A DNA stretch of 64,000 nucleotides from a virus. Under the pieces are notes generated by a model, which worked only from the letters and a program-made list of their open reading frames with translations, was not told the DNA's origin and did no database searches. This document shows, in pieces, positions 54,204 to 62,418 of the stretch. A program made the position numbers and the translations under genes. Numbering within the stretch: the stretch's first letter is position 1; each line of letters opens with the position of its first letter. The DNA lies in IMG/VR virus record IMGVR_UViG_3300046698_000515, positions 1-64,000 of that record; one strand, written 5' to 3'.

Positions 54204-57200
54204 TTTTGAAACATTTTATCTTCTCGAATCTGTTTTTGATGATGCTTACACCCATTGGAAGATTGAAGCGGGTGTTGATCCTAGTGGAATAACAGGTGAC
54301 ACTATAGAAGAATACATCGACACATTCAAGATATTAAAACAACGTAACTTTCTAAAAGGATCAGAAGCAGATATTTCTCCATGGATTAAGAAACCTTTCA
54401 GTGATTTTAAAGCCTTTGTTGATGCTAAAAGTAAACAGCACGAGCAGAAAAGCGCCATCAAACGAACAGAAGGAGATATTGAACGCGTATTTGAGAATGA
54501 ATTTTGCACGATAGTCTGTCCTAATACATTTGAAGCTTCGAAGAAATACGGAGCGGGAACTAAATGGTGTATAAGCGGAAATGTTATTCAACACTGGAAG
54601 AGCTATACAGAGAAGGGTACAAAATTCTACTTCATATTACCGAAGAATAATACACATAAATTAGCTGTGGCCGTTTATCAGAATAATTCTTCTAAAGAAG
54701 TGTATAATGAGCTCGATCAGACTATATCTATACAAAAATTTACTGCGCTATTAAAGCAGTATGCTATTCCAAAGACAGTATTATTTACGAACGAAATGGA
54801 TTGGGATAAATGGCTATTACAGCACAAGCACACTATTAATCCTGATGGAAGTGTAGATATAGATGGAGATATGAATCTATCTGAAATGAAGCTGAAGGAG
54901 CTTCCATTTAAGTTTGGAAAAGTAACAGGAAATTTTTACTGTTACAGCAATCAGCTCACGTCACTTCAAGGAGCACCCTCGAAGGTAAGAGGTGATTTTT
55001 ACTGTTCTTACAATCAGCTCACGTCACTTCAAGGAGCACCTTCGGAGGTAAGAGGTGATTTTTACTGTCATTGCAATCAGCTCACGTCGCTTCAAGGAGC
55101 ACCCTCGGAGGTAAGAGGTGATTTTTACTGTTCTGACAATCAGCTCACATCACTTCAAGGAGCACCTTCGGAGGTAGGAGGAGTTTTTTACTGTAATTAC
55201 AATCAGCTCACGTCACTTCAAGGAGCACCCTCGGAGGTAAGAGGTGATTTTTACTGTTCTGACAATCAGCTCACGTCACTTCAAGGAGCACCCTCGAAGG
55301 TAAGAGGTGATTTTTACTGTCATAGCAATCAGCTCACGTCGCTTCAAGGAGCACCTTCGGAGGTAAGAGGGGATTTTTACTGTTTTAGCAATCCAAAATT
55401 AAAACAAGCAGATATTGATAAATTAAAACAATTTTATAAAAATCAAAAAATGAAGAAGAAAAATATAACTGAAGCATTTGAATTAGGAGATAAACCGGAC
55501 ATGTTCCATTCTTCTCGACAGAAGCTTTACAAGAAACCATTACCTGTCGAAGAAACTTTTCCTGATTTAGGAGATACAACAAAAATGAAAAATTTTTCAG
55601 ATTTTTATAACGAAAGACTCTTATTAGAGTTTAATGATGTAACTGTTAAGAAACTTATAGAAAAGTTTAAAACGGAGCAAAATAGTTTATCTAATGAAAA
55701 TATTCTTTATTATTTACAACGTTTTGAACAATTAAAAAATAGTACTAAATTTGTTGAATTAATCAAAGATAAATTTCCAGAAATAACTATTCAAAATGAT
55801 ATATTTCAGTATACCTTTAAACAATTAGAATATGGAGTAGATCAATTTCCTAAAAATAATACGCTACAACAAGCGCTACAACAAGTAAGCCCACAACAGA
55901 ATCTAATCTTATTAGGAGAAAATGAAGGATTAAAAGTATATTATGCTAAAAATGAGCAGGGCTGTATTGAAGTTAATAGTGGTGTGTTTGGTAATACAAA
56001 ACCTTATTCATTTTGTGTTACACGGAAACATAATGGAATGTATGGAAGCTATCGATATGGAAAACATGAATCTTCTTTTTATTTTTTATATGATTCAACA
56101 TTACGTGTAACAGATATTAAACATCTGTTAGTAATACAAGTTACTAAATGTAAAACATTTATTCTAACTTATGCAAATAATACCTATAATGAAGAAATAA
56201 CATTAGAAGAATTATTAAAAATACAACCTAAATTAGCCCCTATTATTAATTTATTAACACATCAGAAATATAATGCTGAAGAAGCAATAGCTAAATGGGT
56301 TGCTAATCATGAATATTATAGTAGTATGCGTACTTATGAAGAGAAAAAAATGTGGTTAGAAATGCGCCCTCGCGGCTTAATACTTCAAGATTTTAAAACA
56401 TTGCCAGATGACTTAAAGAATTTATGGTGTAATGTATATGATGATGGTACGTTTTCCTATATAAATATAAATGAAATATTTAAATATATTTTTTTACACG
56501 AGCCAGCTTTAACAAAAAGATTTTTGCAAAGATTTTATAGACATGAATTTCATAAATTATGTTTTGAAGAGTTAGAGAAAATTTTACCTGCTAATTTAAA
56601 GCAAGAAGTAAAGGAAAATTATTTTGGTAAAGAAAATCTTGAAAAAATAAACACGTTAACAGATCCAATTGAACTTTTTGAACTATTAGCTAAACTTAAT
56701 TATGCTACACTCAATTATGACACAGTTAATAGTAAATTCCCAAAAATTAGTATAATTAGAAATAATAAAAAACTAGTAAATAAGAGGGCGGCAATTGAAA
56801 CAGATTATAATAAGATAGAAAAATATTTACCATCTATAATACAGAGAAATATAAATAACATTAAAGGTAAGTTTAATATAAAATTTAATAAAATTTATCT
56901 TATACCTAACAAACCGTCACGATATGATATCTCACCTGCCTGGCTTTATTATATTTTAGGAACTACAAAAAAAGGAAAAGATGTATTATATTATAGGCGC
57001 CAGGGAATAAACCCTCAATCAACATTTTCAAAATTTTTTATTAATGACAAAATGTATAAACTTGTGAATTTATTCAATAAAGATAATTTTGAACAAATGA
57101 AAAAAATAACAGAAGCATTTGAATTAGGAGATAAACCGGACATGTTCCATTCTTCTCGACAGAAGCTTTACAAGAAACCATTACCTGTCGAAGAAACTTT

Positions 57201-58248
57201 TCCTGATTTAGGAAATACTGCACAGAGATATATTGAATTTATCACAAGCGAAAGCTATAAAAAAGCTGTTGAAAGAATGGAAAGATACTTAGGAATGCAA
57301 GCAACAGGTGAGAATTTACCGCAAGCAATCCAACTAATTTTTAGCTCATACATGCAAGTAATACAATTTCAACAAGGGCATGAGAAACAATTAGCAAAAT
57401 TAGCATTGCAAACAGTTTTAGAATTAGAAGAGTTTAAATTATTTAAAGATCTATGTGATAAAGGATACATTATAGTCGATGCTCAAATTGACACTCCTAA
57501 CTTAGATAATGCATTATTACAAAGTGAAAAGCCAAAAGATAAGAAACAGTTGACTAAAACTGAATTAGCAAATGTTAAAGCAGCACAACTCTTTACTTCT
57601 ACGGATGAAAATGTATTGAAGAGGAAGTTTGCTAATATGATTTCACAAGGTAATGCAGTAAATAAACTTTATTTGTTTCAATTAGCATCTGATAAGTTAA
57701 ACGCAATGCATCCTAGATTAGTTAATTTATATGGCATTACTGCATTAGGAGCACAAATAGCGTATTATGCACAACCTAATATTAAACTAAGTCGTGAAAT
57801 GTTAGAAATGGCTCAAGTAGGATCTGAAGAAGTTACTCCTGAAAAGAATGGACCTGAAAAGAATGGAGTTTATAAGATTACTGCTCGTGCATCACTCTTT
57901 CCTTACTTAATTCATGAAATAGTTAAAGGATTTTATGATTATCTGTCAATGGATTTAGTACCTCAAGAAGAACTAGATAAGGAGACTATTGAGGATGAGA
58001 TGGTAGATATAATGTCAGGTCCTGAATTATACAGCAAAATAACACAATTTATCCCTCAAGATAAGAACTACCTCACTCCGCTCGTGTATAAACTACTAAT
58101 CAACAAACCTATAGCAACTATTAAACAAGTACTATATGGAGGAGGACAGGCCCAGAATATCTATAAGGCTTTAATAGGTGAAGCAGAAGCAGCAATGAAG
58201 AAGTTTAACGAACCAGAAGAACCTACGGATTATAATCCTAAATATTGA
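54190..58248 (+). CDS. giant tagged polyprotein with LRR-like repeats
   Basis: 1352 residues, overlapping the previous gene by 14 bp. Tag NFETFYLLESVF at residues 5-16. Module A (~17-245): KYGAGTKWCISG with KGTKFYFILP. Module B (~247-401): eight 20-residue repeats (NQLTSLQGAPSEVRGDFYC). Linker KNITEAFELGDKPDMFHSS at ~424. Second tag NFSDFYNERLLLEFND at ~466, then a module paralogous to the body of 52458-54203 (~480-965). A second linker copy at ~970. Final module (~1000-1352) with LIHEIVKGFYDYLS, found as a conserved protein in other T4-like phages. The internal tags and linkers suggest protease processing. Confidence 0.8.
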   Translation: MGTINFETFYLLESVFDDAYTHWKIEAGVDPSGITGDTIEEYIDTFKILKQRNFLKGSEADISPWIKKPFSDFKAFVDAKSKQHEQKSAIKRTEGDIERVFENEFCTIVCPNTFEASKKYGAGTKWCISGNVIQHWKSYTEKGTKFYFILPKNNTHKLAVAVYQNNSSKEVYNELDQTISIQKFTALLKQYAIPKTVLFTNEMDWDKWLLQHKHTINPDGSVDIDGDMNLSEMKLKELPFKFGKVTGNFYCYSNQLTSLQGAPSKVRGDFYCSYNQLTSLQGAPSEVRGDFYCHCNQLTSLQGAPSEVRGDFYCSDNQLTSLQGAPSEVGGVFYCNYNQLTSLQGAPSEVRGDFYCSDNQLTSLQGAPSKVRGDFYCHSNQLTSLQGAPSEVRGDFYCFSNPKLKQADIDKLKQFYKNQKMKKKNITEAFELGDKPDMFHSSRQKLYKKPLPVEETFPDLGDTTKMKNFSDFYNERLLLEFNDVTVKKLIEKFKTEQNSLSNENILYYLQRFEQLKNSTKFVELIKDKFPEITIQNDIFQYTFKQLEYGVDQFPKNNTLQQALQQVSPQQNLILLGENEGLKVYYAKNEQGCIEVNSGVFGNTKPYSFCVTRKHNGMYGSYRYGKHESSFYFLYDSTLRVTDIKHLLVIQVTKCKTFILTYANNTYNEEITLEELLKIQPKLAPIINLLTHQKYNAEEAIAKWVANHEYYSSMRTYEEKKMWLEMRPRGLILQDFKTLPDDLKNLWCNVYDDGTFSYININEIFKYIFLHEPALTKRFLQRFYRHEFHKLCFEELEKILPANLKQEVKENYFGKENLEKINTLTDPIELFELLAKLNYATLNYDTVNSKFPKISIIRNNKKLVNKRAAIETDYNKIEKYLPSIIQRNINNIKGKFNIKFNKIYLIPNKPSRYDISPAWLYYILGTTKKGKDVLYYRRQGINPQSTFSKFFINDKMYKLVNLFNKDNFEQMKKITEAFELGDKPDMFHSSRQKLYKKPLPVEETFPDLGNTAQRYIEFITSESYKKAVERMERYLGMQATGENLPQAIQLIFSSYMQVIQFQQGHEKQLAKLALQTVLELEEFKLFKDLCDKGYIIVDAQIDTPNLDNALLQSEKPKDKKQLTKTELANVKAAQLFTSTDENVLKRKFANMISQGNAVNKLYLFQLASDKLNAMHPRLVNLYGITALGAQIAYYAQPNIKLSREMLEMAQVGSEEVTPEKNGPEKNGVYKITARASLFPYLIHEIVKGFYDYLSMDLVPQEELDKETIEDEMVDIMSGPELYSKITQFIPQDKNYLTPLVYKLLINKPIATIKQVLYGGGQAQNIYKALIGEAEAAMKKFNEPEEPTDYNPKY
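54940..55392 (+). repeat. eight 60-bp repeats coding LRR-like units
   Basis: Near-identical 60-bp units (AATCAGCTCACGTCACTTCA plus AGGAGCACC...), with most differences in the codons for two or three exposed residues (SY, HC, SD, NY, HS). In frame within the polyprotein gene. Confidence 0.9.
55471..55577 (+). repeat. 107-bp direct repeat, copy 1
   Basis: Nearly identical to 57112-57218 (one or two changes near the 3' end). Encodes the linker EAFELGDKPDMFHSSRQKLY and onward in the polyprotein. Confidence 0.9.
57112..57218 (+). repeat. 107-bp direct repeat, copy 2
   Basis: Second copy of the linker-coding repeat. High nucleotide identity over 107 bp implies recent duplication or gene conversion. 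Confidence 0.9.
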
Positions 58249-58880
58249 CCAGGGTGATCGTATTTTTCTAAATCATGTTTAAATAACTGATTTAATGGAC
58301 CATCAGGATCATATGTTGTTTGTAATGTCCAAGTTCCTTTTCTACCAGTATAAATTTTTGTTGCAATAGTATCTTCACCACTTCCCCAGGCATAATTTGC
58401 ATTTTGTGCAGCTTGTGCTCCAAATTTTTTCTTAATTATCGTTTCTTGTGCCTTACATACTCTATTTTGTAATTCCATATCATGTTCATCTGGTTCATCT
58501 TCTGGAACAGAAGTTGGAATTTTTTCTTTGAGAGGTTTTTTGCTTCGATAATAAGCTTCAAATATTTTAACAGATTCACCTAACGCTCCATAAGAAGGGC
58601 CATTATGTTCATTTTCAATTCCTGGTGATTGAGGCGGAACTTTCTTACTTAAAGGAGTTTTAATAATACTTTGTTGTGCTTCAGGGCTACCGGATGCTTT
58701 TGTGACAAAATCCAATATCATTTTAAATATTTTTTCAAGTTCAGTAGAACCACCCTCTCCTTCTTCTTGAGGATTATTCATGTCACTAGGAAAGCTTCCT
58801 GGATTTGCTTCTGTAAAAAGTTTATCAGGTATATTAGCTTTTTTGTAAGCTTCAAATATTAAATGTGATTCATTATTCAT
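58230..58880 (-). CDS. LIFEAY-tag protein with internal tag
   Basis: 216 residues. Tag MNNESHLIFEAYKK at residues 1-14 and a second, ESVKIFEAYYRSKKP, at ~103-117, so two modules may be released by cleavage. First module acidic, second with many Lys and Trp. Ends in the 3' end of the giant polyprotein gene (convergent, 19-bp overlap). Confidence 0.75.
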   Translation of the reverse strand: MNNESHLIFEAYKKANIPDKLFTEANPGSFPSDMNNPQEEGEGGSTELEKIFKMILDFVTKASGSPEAQQSIIKTPLSKKVPPQSPGIENEHNGPSYGALGESVKIFEAYYRSKKPLKEKIPTSVPEDEPDEHDMELQNRVCKAQETIIKKKFGAQAAQNANYAWGSGEDTIATKIYTGRKGTWTLQTTYDPDGPLNQLFKHDLEKYDHPGQYLGL

Positions 58881-59455
58881 TTAATTGTATAACCAAGTTC
58901 TTTACAAGCATATTTAGCAGTTCTGATAGCATCTTGTCCTTCCAACCCTAACCTATGTGCTTTATCAATAGCTAAAGTCCAACAATTTTCAGATTCACTG
59001 CCACCTTCAGCTGATGCATCTGCTAAAAACCTTTCAACATGTCGAATGATTTTATTAACATGAAAAACATTGATACAACGAGACATACCTGGATCACGAA
59101 TTACAATTGTACGCCTAGACCCTGGAAATTTTATCCGGTCACCAACTCGAGAAACTCGATAATTTATTGGTTTTGCTGAACGTAAACTAGCTCGTCCACT
59201 TTTTATTATTTGTAAAAGACCGGAAAGACTTATTTCTTTGTTTATGTCTGTTTCTAATTCTCTAATTGTAACAACTCCATTTTGATTAGCATCAATAGTA
59301 TAATCATGACCTAACATTAAAAGCTGATAACCTGGTCTAATATTTGATTCAGTTTGTTTATCTACCATTTTTGGTTGTTTATCCCAAGATCTCGGCACAT
59401 CTATTGCTTCTTTAATATAAGCTTCAAATATAAGATGTGTGTCATTATTCATCAT
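58877..59455 (-). CDS. LIFEAY-tag protein
   Basis: 192 residues. Tag MMNNDTHLIFEAYIKEA. The central region (RVSRVGDRIKFPGSRRTIVI) is basic and beta-rich; the C-terminus has NCWTLAIDKAHRLGLEGQDA. Overlaps genes on both sides by 4 bp. Unknown activity. Confidence 0.75.
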   Translation of the reverse strand: MMNNDTHLIFEAYIKEAIDVPRSWDKQPKMVDKQTESNIRPGYQLLMLGHDYTIDANQNGVVTIRELETDINKEISLSGLLQIIKSGRASLRSAKPINYRVSRVGDRIKFPGSRRTIVIRDPGMSRCINVFHVNKIIRHVERFLADASAEGGSESENCWTLAIDKAHRLGLEGQDAIRTAKYACKELGYTIK

Positions 59456-59706
59456 GATGGCTTGTAATTTATTTGTGCGTTATTTGTAAAAGCTGTTATT
59501 ACATTTCCTTCTTGTTTAACAAGTGAAAGAATAACTAATGCTTTAATGAATGGTGTAACATCTTTTCCAGAAAAGTTTTTTAAAAGATTAGCAACATCAG
59601 TTGATTTGTGCCGCTGAATGAAATTAAAAATAGTTTGTAAAGTGAAGAGTACATCGTTTGCTCCACCATTATATGCTTCAAATATTAAACGAGAATCATT
59701 ATTCAT
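59452..59706 (-). CDS. LIFEAY-tag protein
   Basis: 84 residues. Tag MNNDSRLIFEAYNGG, then a small helical domain (FIQRHKSTDVANLLKNFSG) that may be winged-helix. Part of the tagged operon. Confidence 0.75.
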   Translation of the reverse strand: MNNDSRLIFEAYNGGANDVLFTLQTIFNFIQRHKSTDVANLLKNFSGKDVTPFIKALVILSLVKQEGNVITAFTNNAQINYKPS

Positions 59707-59709
59707 AAA

Positions 59710-60060
59710 TTATTGTTGACGTGTTCCATTTCCAGGTTGTAAAGTTGTATTAGTATTTGCTATTGGAGGTTGAGAAGCTGCAGCACCAGGAGCTCTATCA
59801 TCACGCTGATTAGTTATTTGAGTTGTATCTAAACCATATTTTGAAACTAATCTATCAACTTCTGCATCAGGCATAGTTGAAACATTTCCAAGAAAAGGAG
59901 CAAGTCCAAGTTCAACACATTTTTTACCAAACACTTCTAAGCGACGTCGAGCATCAAACATTCCATTTTCATTTGGTGAATATTGAATACTAAAGAGTTT
60001 AGCATCATGAAACCTACTATCTTGATATGCTTCAAATATTAGATATGAATCTTTATTCAT
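59710..60060 (-). CDS. LIFEAY-tag protein
   Basis: 116 residues. Tag MNKDSYLIFEAYQDSR. C-terminus disordered (Pro, Ala, Asn, Thr). The middle ARRRLEVFGKKCVELGLAPF may be a short helical domain. Confidence 0.75.
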   Translation of the reverse strand: MNKDSYLIFEAYQDSRFHDAKLFSIQYSPNENGMFDARRRLEVFGKKCVELGLAPFLGNVSTMPDAEVDRLVSKYGLDTTQITNQRDDRAPGAAASQPPIANTNTTLQPGNGTRQQ

Positions 60061-60063
60061 GAA

Positions 60064-61224
60064 TTATTGCGGGCCTTCCAAAGGAGGAATGTTAGTTTTA
60101 GAAACTGGACCTTCCACTTCAACTGCTTGAGCTTCAGGTTCATTTTTAACTGGTGTTAATTGATAACCTGAAATTGCATACATTGTTCTACCATCTTCAA
60201 AAGTTATATCATAATATTCATAATCTTTATCTGGTTCATCACCTTCAGCAGCACATTGACATGCACAACAATCAATAGTAGCTATTTTTCCTTCATATTG
60301 TTCTAGTACTTCTTGCCAATTTTTAATATCACTTTCTTTTCCAGGATGATCATTAGAAGAAGGTTCGTCAAAAGGACTATCATCACCAAATTCAGAAGAT
60401 GAAATATCATTCATGTTAAAAGTTACCTTTGTTCCATCAGGAATTGCTTGTCTTGATCCTTCATTTCCTTCACCCGGATCACCTTCCGCAGCACTAGAAA
60501 CAAGAGAATGTAATTGTTTTTCTTCCTTTGGGGTATACGGTGTTTGCCCAGGTATCATTTTATAATCTTCTTTGTACATATGTTTATATGCTTCGAATAT
60601 ACATGATTCATCGTTTTTATTCAACGAAACATTTTCTCTGAATTTGTGAAGTTTTGTTTTAGGAATGTTACCTGCCCCGGTTTTTTTGTCATTCCATTTC
60701 TTTCCATGGGGAAGAACTACATTCTTATTATGAAGGTGTCTATCATCATTTTCACCAATACCAGTTTGACGTTCTTGAGTATAATTAATTTCACCCCCTT
60801 TAGCCTTTTTAGCATCTATTTCAGTAGGCTTAATCTGTGTTGAATCTTTACGACGTTTATTTTCTGGAACTTTTGTAAGATTAATTCCTGTATAAACACG
60901 TGTGAGAAGTTTTGTAGGCACGGTCATGAAGTCAATATATAACCCAGGAGCAGTCTCACGAGTTATATCAGCCAAATTTGCTAATTCGTTCTCATAATTA
61001 CCATAACTACCTTGAACAGAAGTTGGCCATGCTTTGGTTGCACTTATACGTAGAGTGTCACCTGATGTAATAAATTCTTGAATCTTATTAGCATAGTCAG
61101 GATTTTCTTGTACCCATGAATTTTTTTCCCAACCTTTTTTAAAATTAACGGGATCACCAGTTAAAAATGCACTTCGTTGAAAACGAACCATTGTTGATTC
61201 TAATAGTTTAGTAAATTTTGACAT
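60064..61224 (-). CDS. tagged internal head protein, two-module
   Basis: 386 residues. The N-terminus SKFTKLLESTMVRF fits a tag ending LLE|S. An internal tag NKNDESCIFEAYKHMYK lies at ~201-217, separating an N-terminal alpha/beta module from an acidic, Cys-containing C-terminal module (IDCCACQCAAEGDEPD). The late promoter ATAAATA (61241-61247) lies upstream, making this the first gene of the five-gene operon. Confidence 0.75.
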   Translation of the reverse strand: MSKFTKLLESTMVRFQRSAFLTGDPVNFKKGWEKNSWVQENPDYANKIQEFITSGDTLRISATKAWPTSVQGSYGNYENELANLADITRETAPGLYIDFMTVPTKLLTRVYTGINLTKVPENKRRKDSTQIKPTEIDAKKAKGGEINYTQERQTGIGENDDRHLHNKNVVLPHGKKWNDKKTGAGNIPKTKLHKFRENVSLNKNDESCIFEAYKHMYKEDYKMIPGQTPYTPKEEKQLHSLVSSAAEGDPGEGNEGSRQAIPDGTKVTFNMNDISSSEFGDDSPFDEPSSNDHPGKESDIKNWQEVLEQYEGKIATIDCCACQCAAEGDEPDKDYEYYDITFEDGRTMYAISGYQLTPVKNEPEAQAVEVEGPVSKTNIPPLEGPQ

Positions 61225-61240
61225 ACAGTTTTGTTGTAAT

Positions 61241-61247
61241 TATTTAT
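61241..61247 (-). promoter_or_regulatory. T4-type late promoter
   Basis: ATAAATA followed by ATTAC on the minus strand, upstream of the 61224 start. Confidence 0.65.
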
Positions 61248-61312
61248 GGAAAATACTAGTTAAAAACTTAAACATTCATCTTAATTTAGAGTTGTTATTA
61301 ATACTTTTACCA

Positions 61313-61319
61313 ATAAATA
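61313..61319 (+). promoter_or_regulatory. T4-type late promoter
   Basis: ATAAATA ten bases before the gp25 ATG at 61329. Confidence 0.65.
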
Positions 61320-61328
61320 CTTATTGCC

Positions 61329-61850
61329 ATGGGTGCTATTAAGCTTGACACATTAAAACAGATTAACTCAGTATCTAATCAGAACTCTGTTGATCAAAAT
61401 GTAATACCAGCTGTCCAATACAGTTATCAAGATGTATCACTTGATTTAACAGTGGGTAATATATTTGGTAATATAGTAGTAAATCCAGGAATAGATTTAA
61501 CTGATATCAAAGTAAGCTATGATTATGCTGCAATTATTAATTCAATTGAAAATATTTTTAATAGTATGCCTGGACAATGGCTCTTAAATCCAGCATTAGG
61601 AATTGGTTTACCACAATTTTTATTCCAACCTATTGATCAACATGTTGGTGAACAAATAGCACAAGCGATTATTCAAAATTTAACAACTTATGAACCTCGT
61701 TGCACTATTAGAAAAATACAAGTACAGGGTGATCCTGACAATAATCTTTATACAATTACCCTTGCACTTCAGTTAATTTCTGTAAGTAATTCTAATATGA
61801 CTTTAAAAGGTGTTCTAAATAGTAACTCATTTAAATTTACCTCAATATAA
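61329..61850 (+). CDS. baseplate wedge protein, gp25-like
   Basis: 173 residues. GPW/gp25 family: the helix INSIENIFNSMPGQWLLNP (~residues 77-95) followed by GIGLPQFLFQP corresponds to the conserved PGER-type core. Gp25 nucleates sheath polymerisation in contractile tails. Late promoter upstream; gp6 follows after an HNH insertion, the T4 gene order being 25-6 or nearby. Confidence 0.9.
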   Translation: MGAIKLDTLKQINSVSNQNSVDQNVIPAVQYSYQDVSLDLTVGNIFGNIVVNPGIDLTDIKVSYDYAAIINSIENIFNSMPGQWLLNPALGIGLPQFLFQPIDQHVGEQIAQAIIQNLTTYEPRCTIRKIQVQGDPDNNLYTITLALQLISVSNSNMTLKGVLNSNSFKFTSI

Positions 61851-61854
61851 CAAT

Positions 61855-62418
61855 ATGGCAAGAAAAACAAAACAATGTTCACAGTGCAAAAAAATAAAGA
61901 AGATTTCTTCTTTTAATTGGTGTGTGTATAAAAATGGACAACAATATCCTCAAGCTAGATGTAAAATATGTAATTCTGCAAGCTCAACAAAATGGATAAA
62001 AGAACATTTGTTAAATGAAAATCCAGATATCGCTTTAAAAGCTACTATAAATCAATTGTTTTACTATTCAAAAACAAACGCCTATAATAAAAAACTTGAT
62101 TTTAATCTAACAACAGAATTTCTATTAGAATTATACAAAAAACAAAATGGAAAATGTTTTTATACAGGAGCTCAAATGAAATTAAATGGCATAGGGCTTA
62201 ATAAAGATCCTCTTTATATATCATTAGACAAAGTAACCCCAGAACTTGGATATATTCAAGGTAACGTTGTATTTTGTTGTCTCGGTATAAATTATTTAAA
62301 AGGTGTTCATAGTGTAGATGTATTATATAATACATTATTTACATTTTTTGATGGATGTATAATCACAAATAAATTACCAGAAATCATAAAGGAAAAATTA
62401 GAATGTCACAACAATTAA
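61855..62418 (+). CDS. HNH-type homing endonuclease between gp25 and gp6
   Basis: 187 residues. N-terminal zinc part (CSQCKKIKK, CKICN), C-terminal nuclease KQNGKCFYTGAQMKL, then ISLDKVTPELGYIQGNVVFC and CLGINYLKG, an HNH variant seen in phage mobile genes. Inserted between structural genes, overlapping the gp6 start by 16 bp. Confidence 0.8.
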   Translation: MARKTKQCSQCKKIKKISSFNWCVYKNGQQYPQARCKICNSASSTKWIKEHLLNENPDIALKATINQLFYYSKTNAYNKKLDFNLTTEFLLELYKKQNGKCFYTGAQMKLNGIGLNKDPLYISLDKVTPELGYIQGNVVFCCLGINYLKGVHSVDVLYNTLFTFFDGCIITNKLPEIIKEKLECHNN

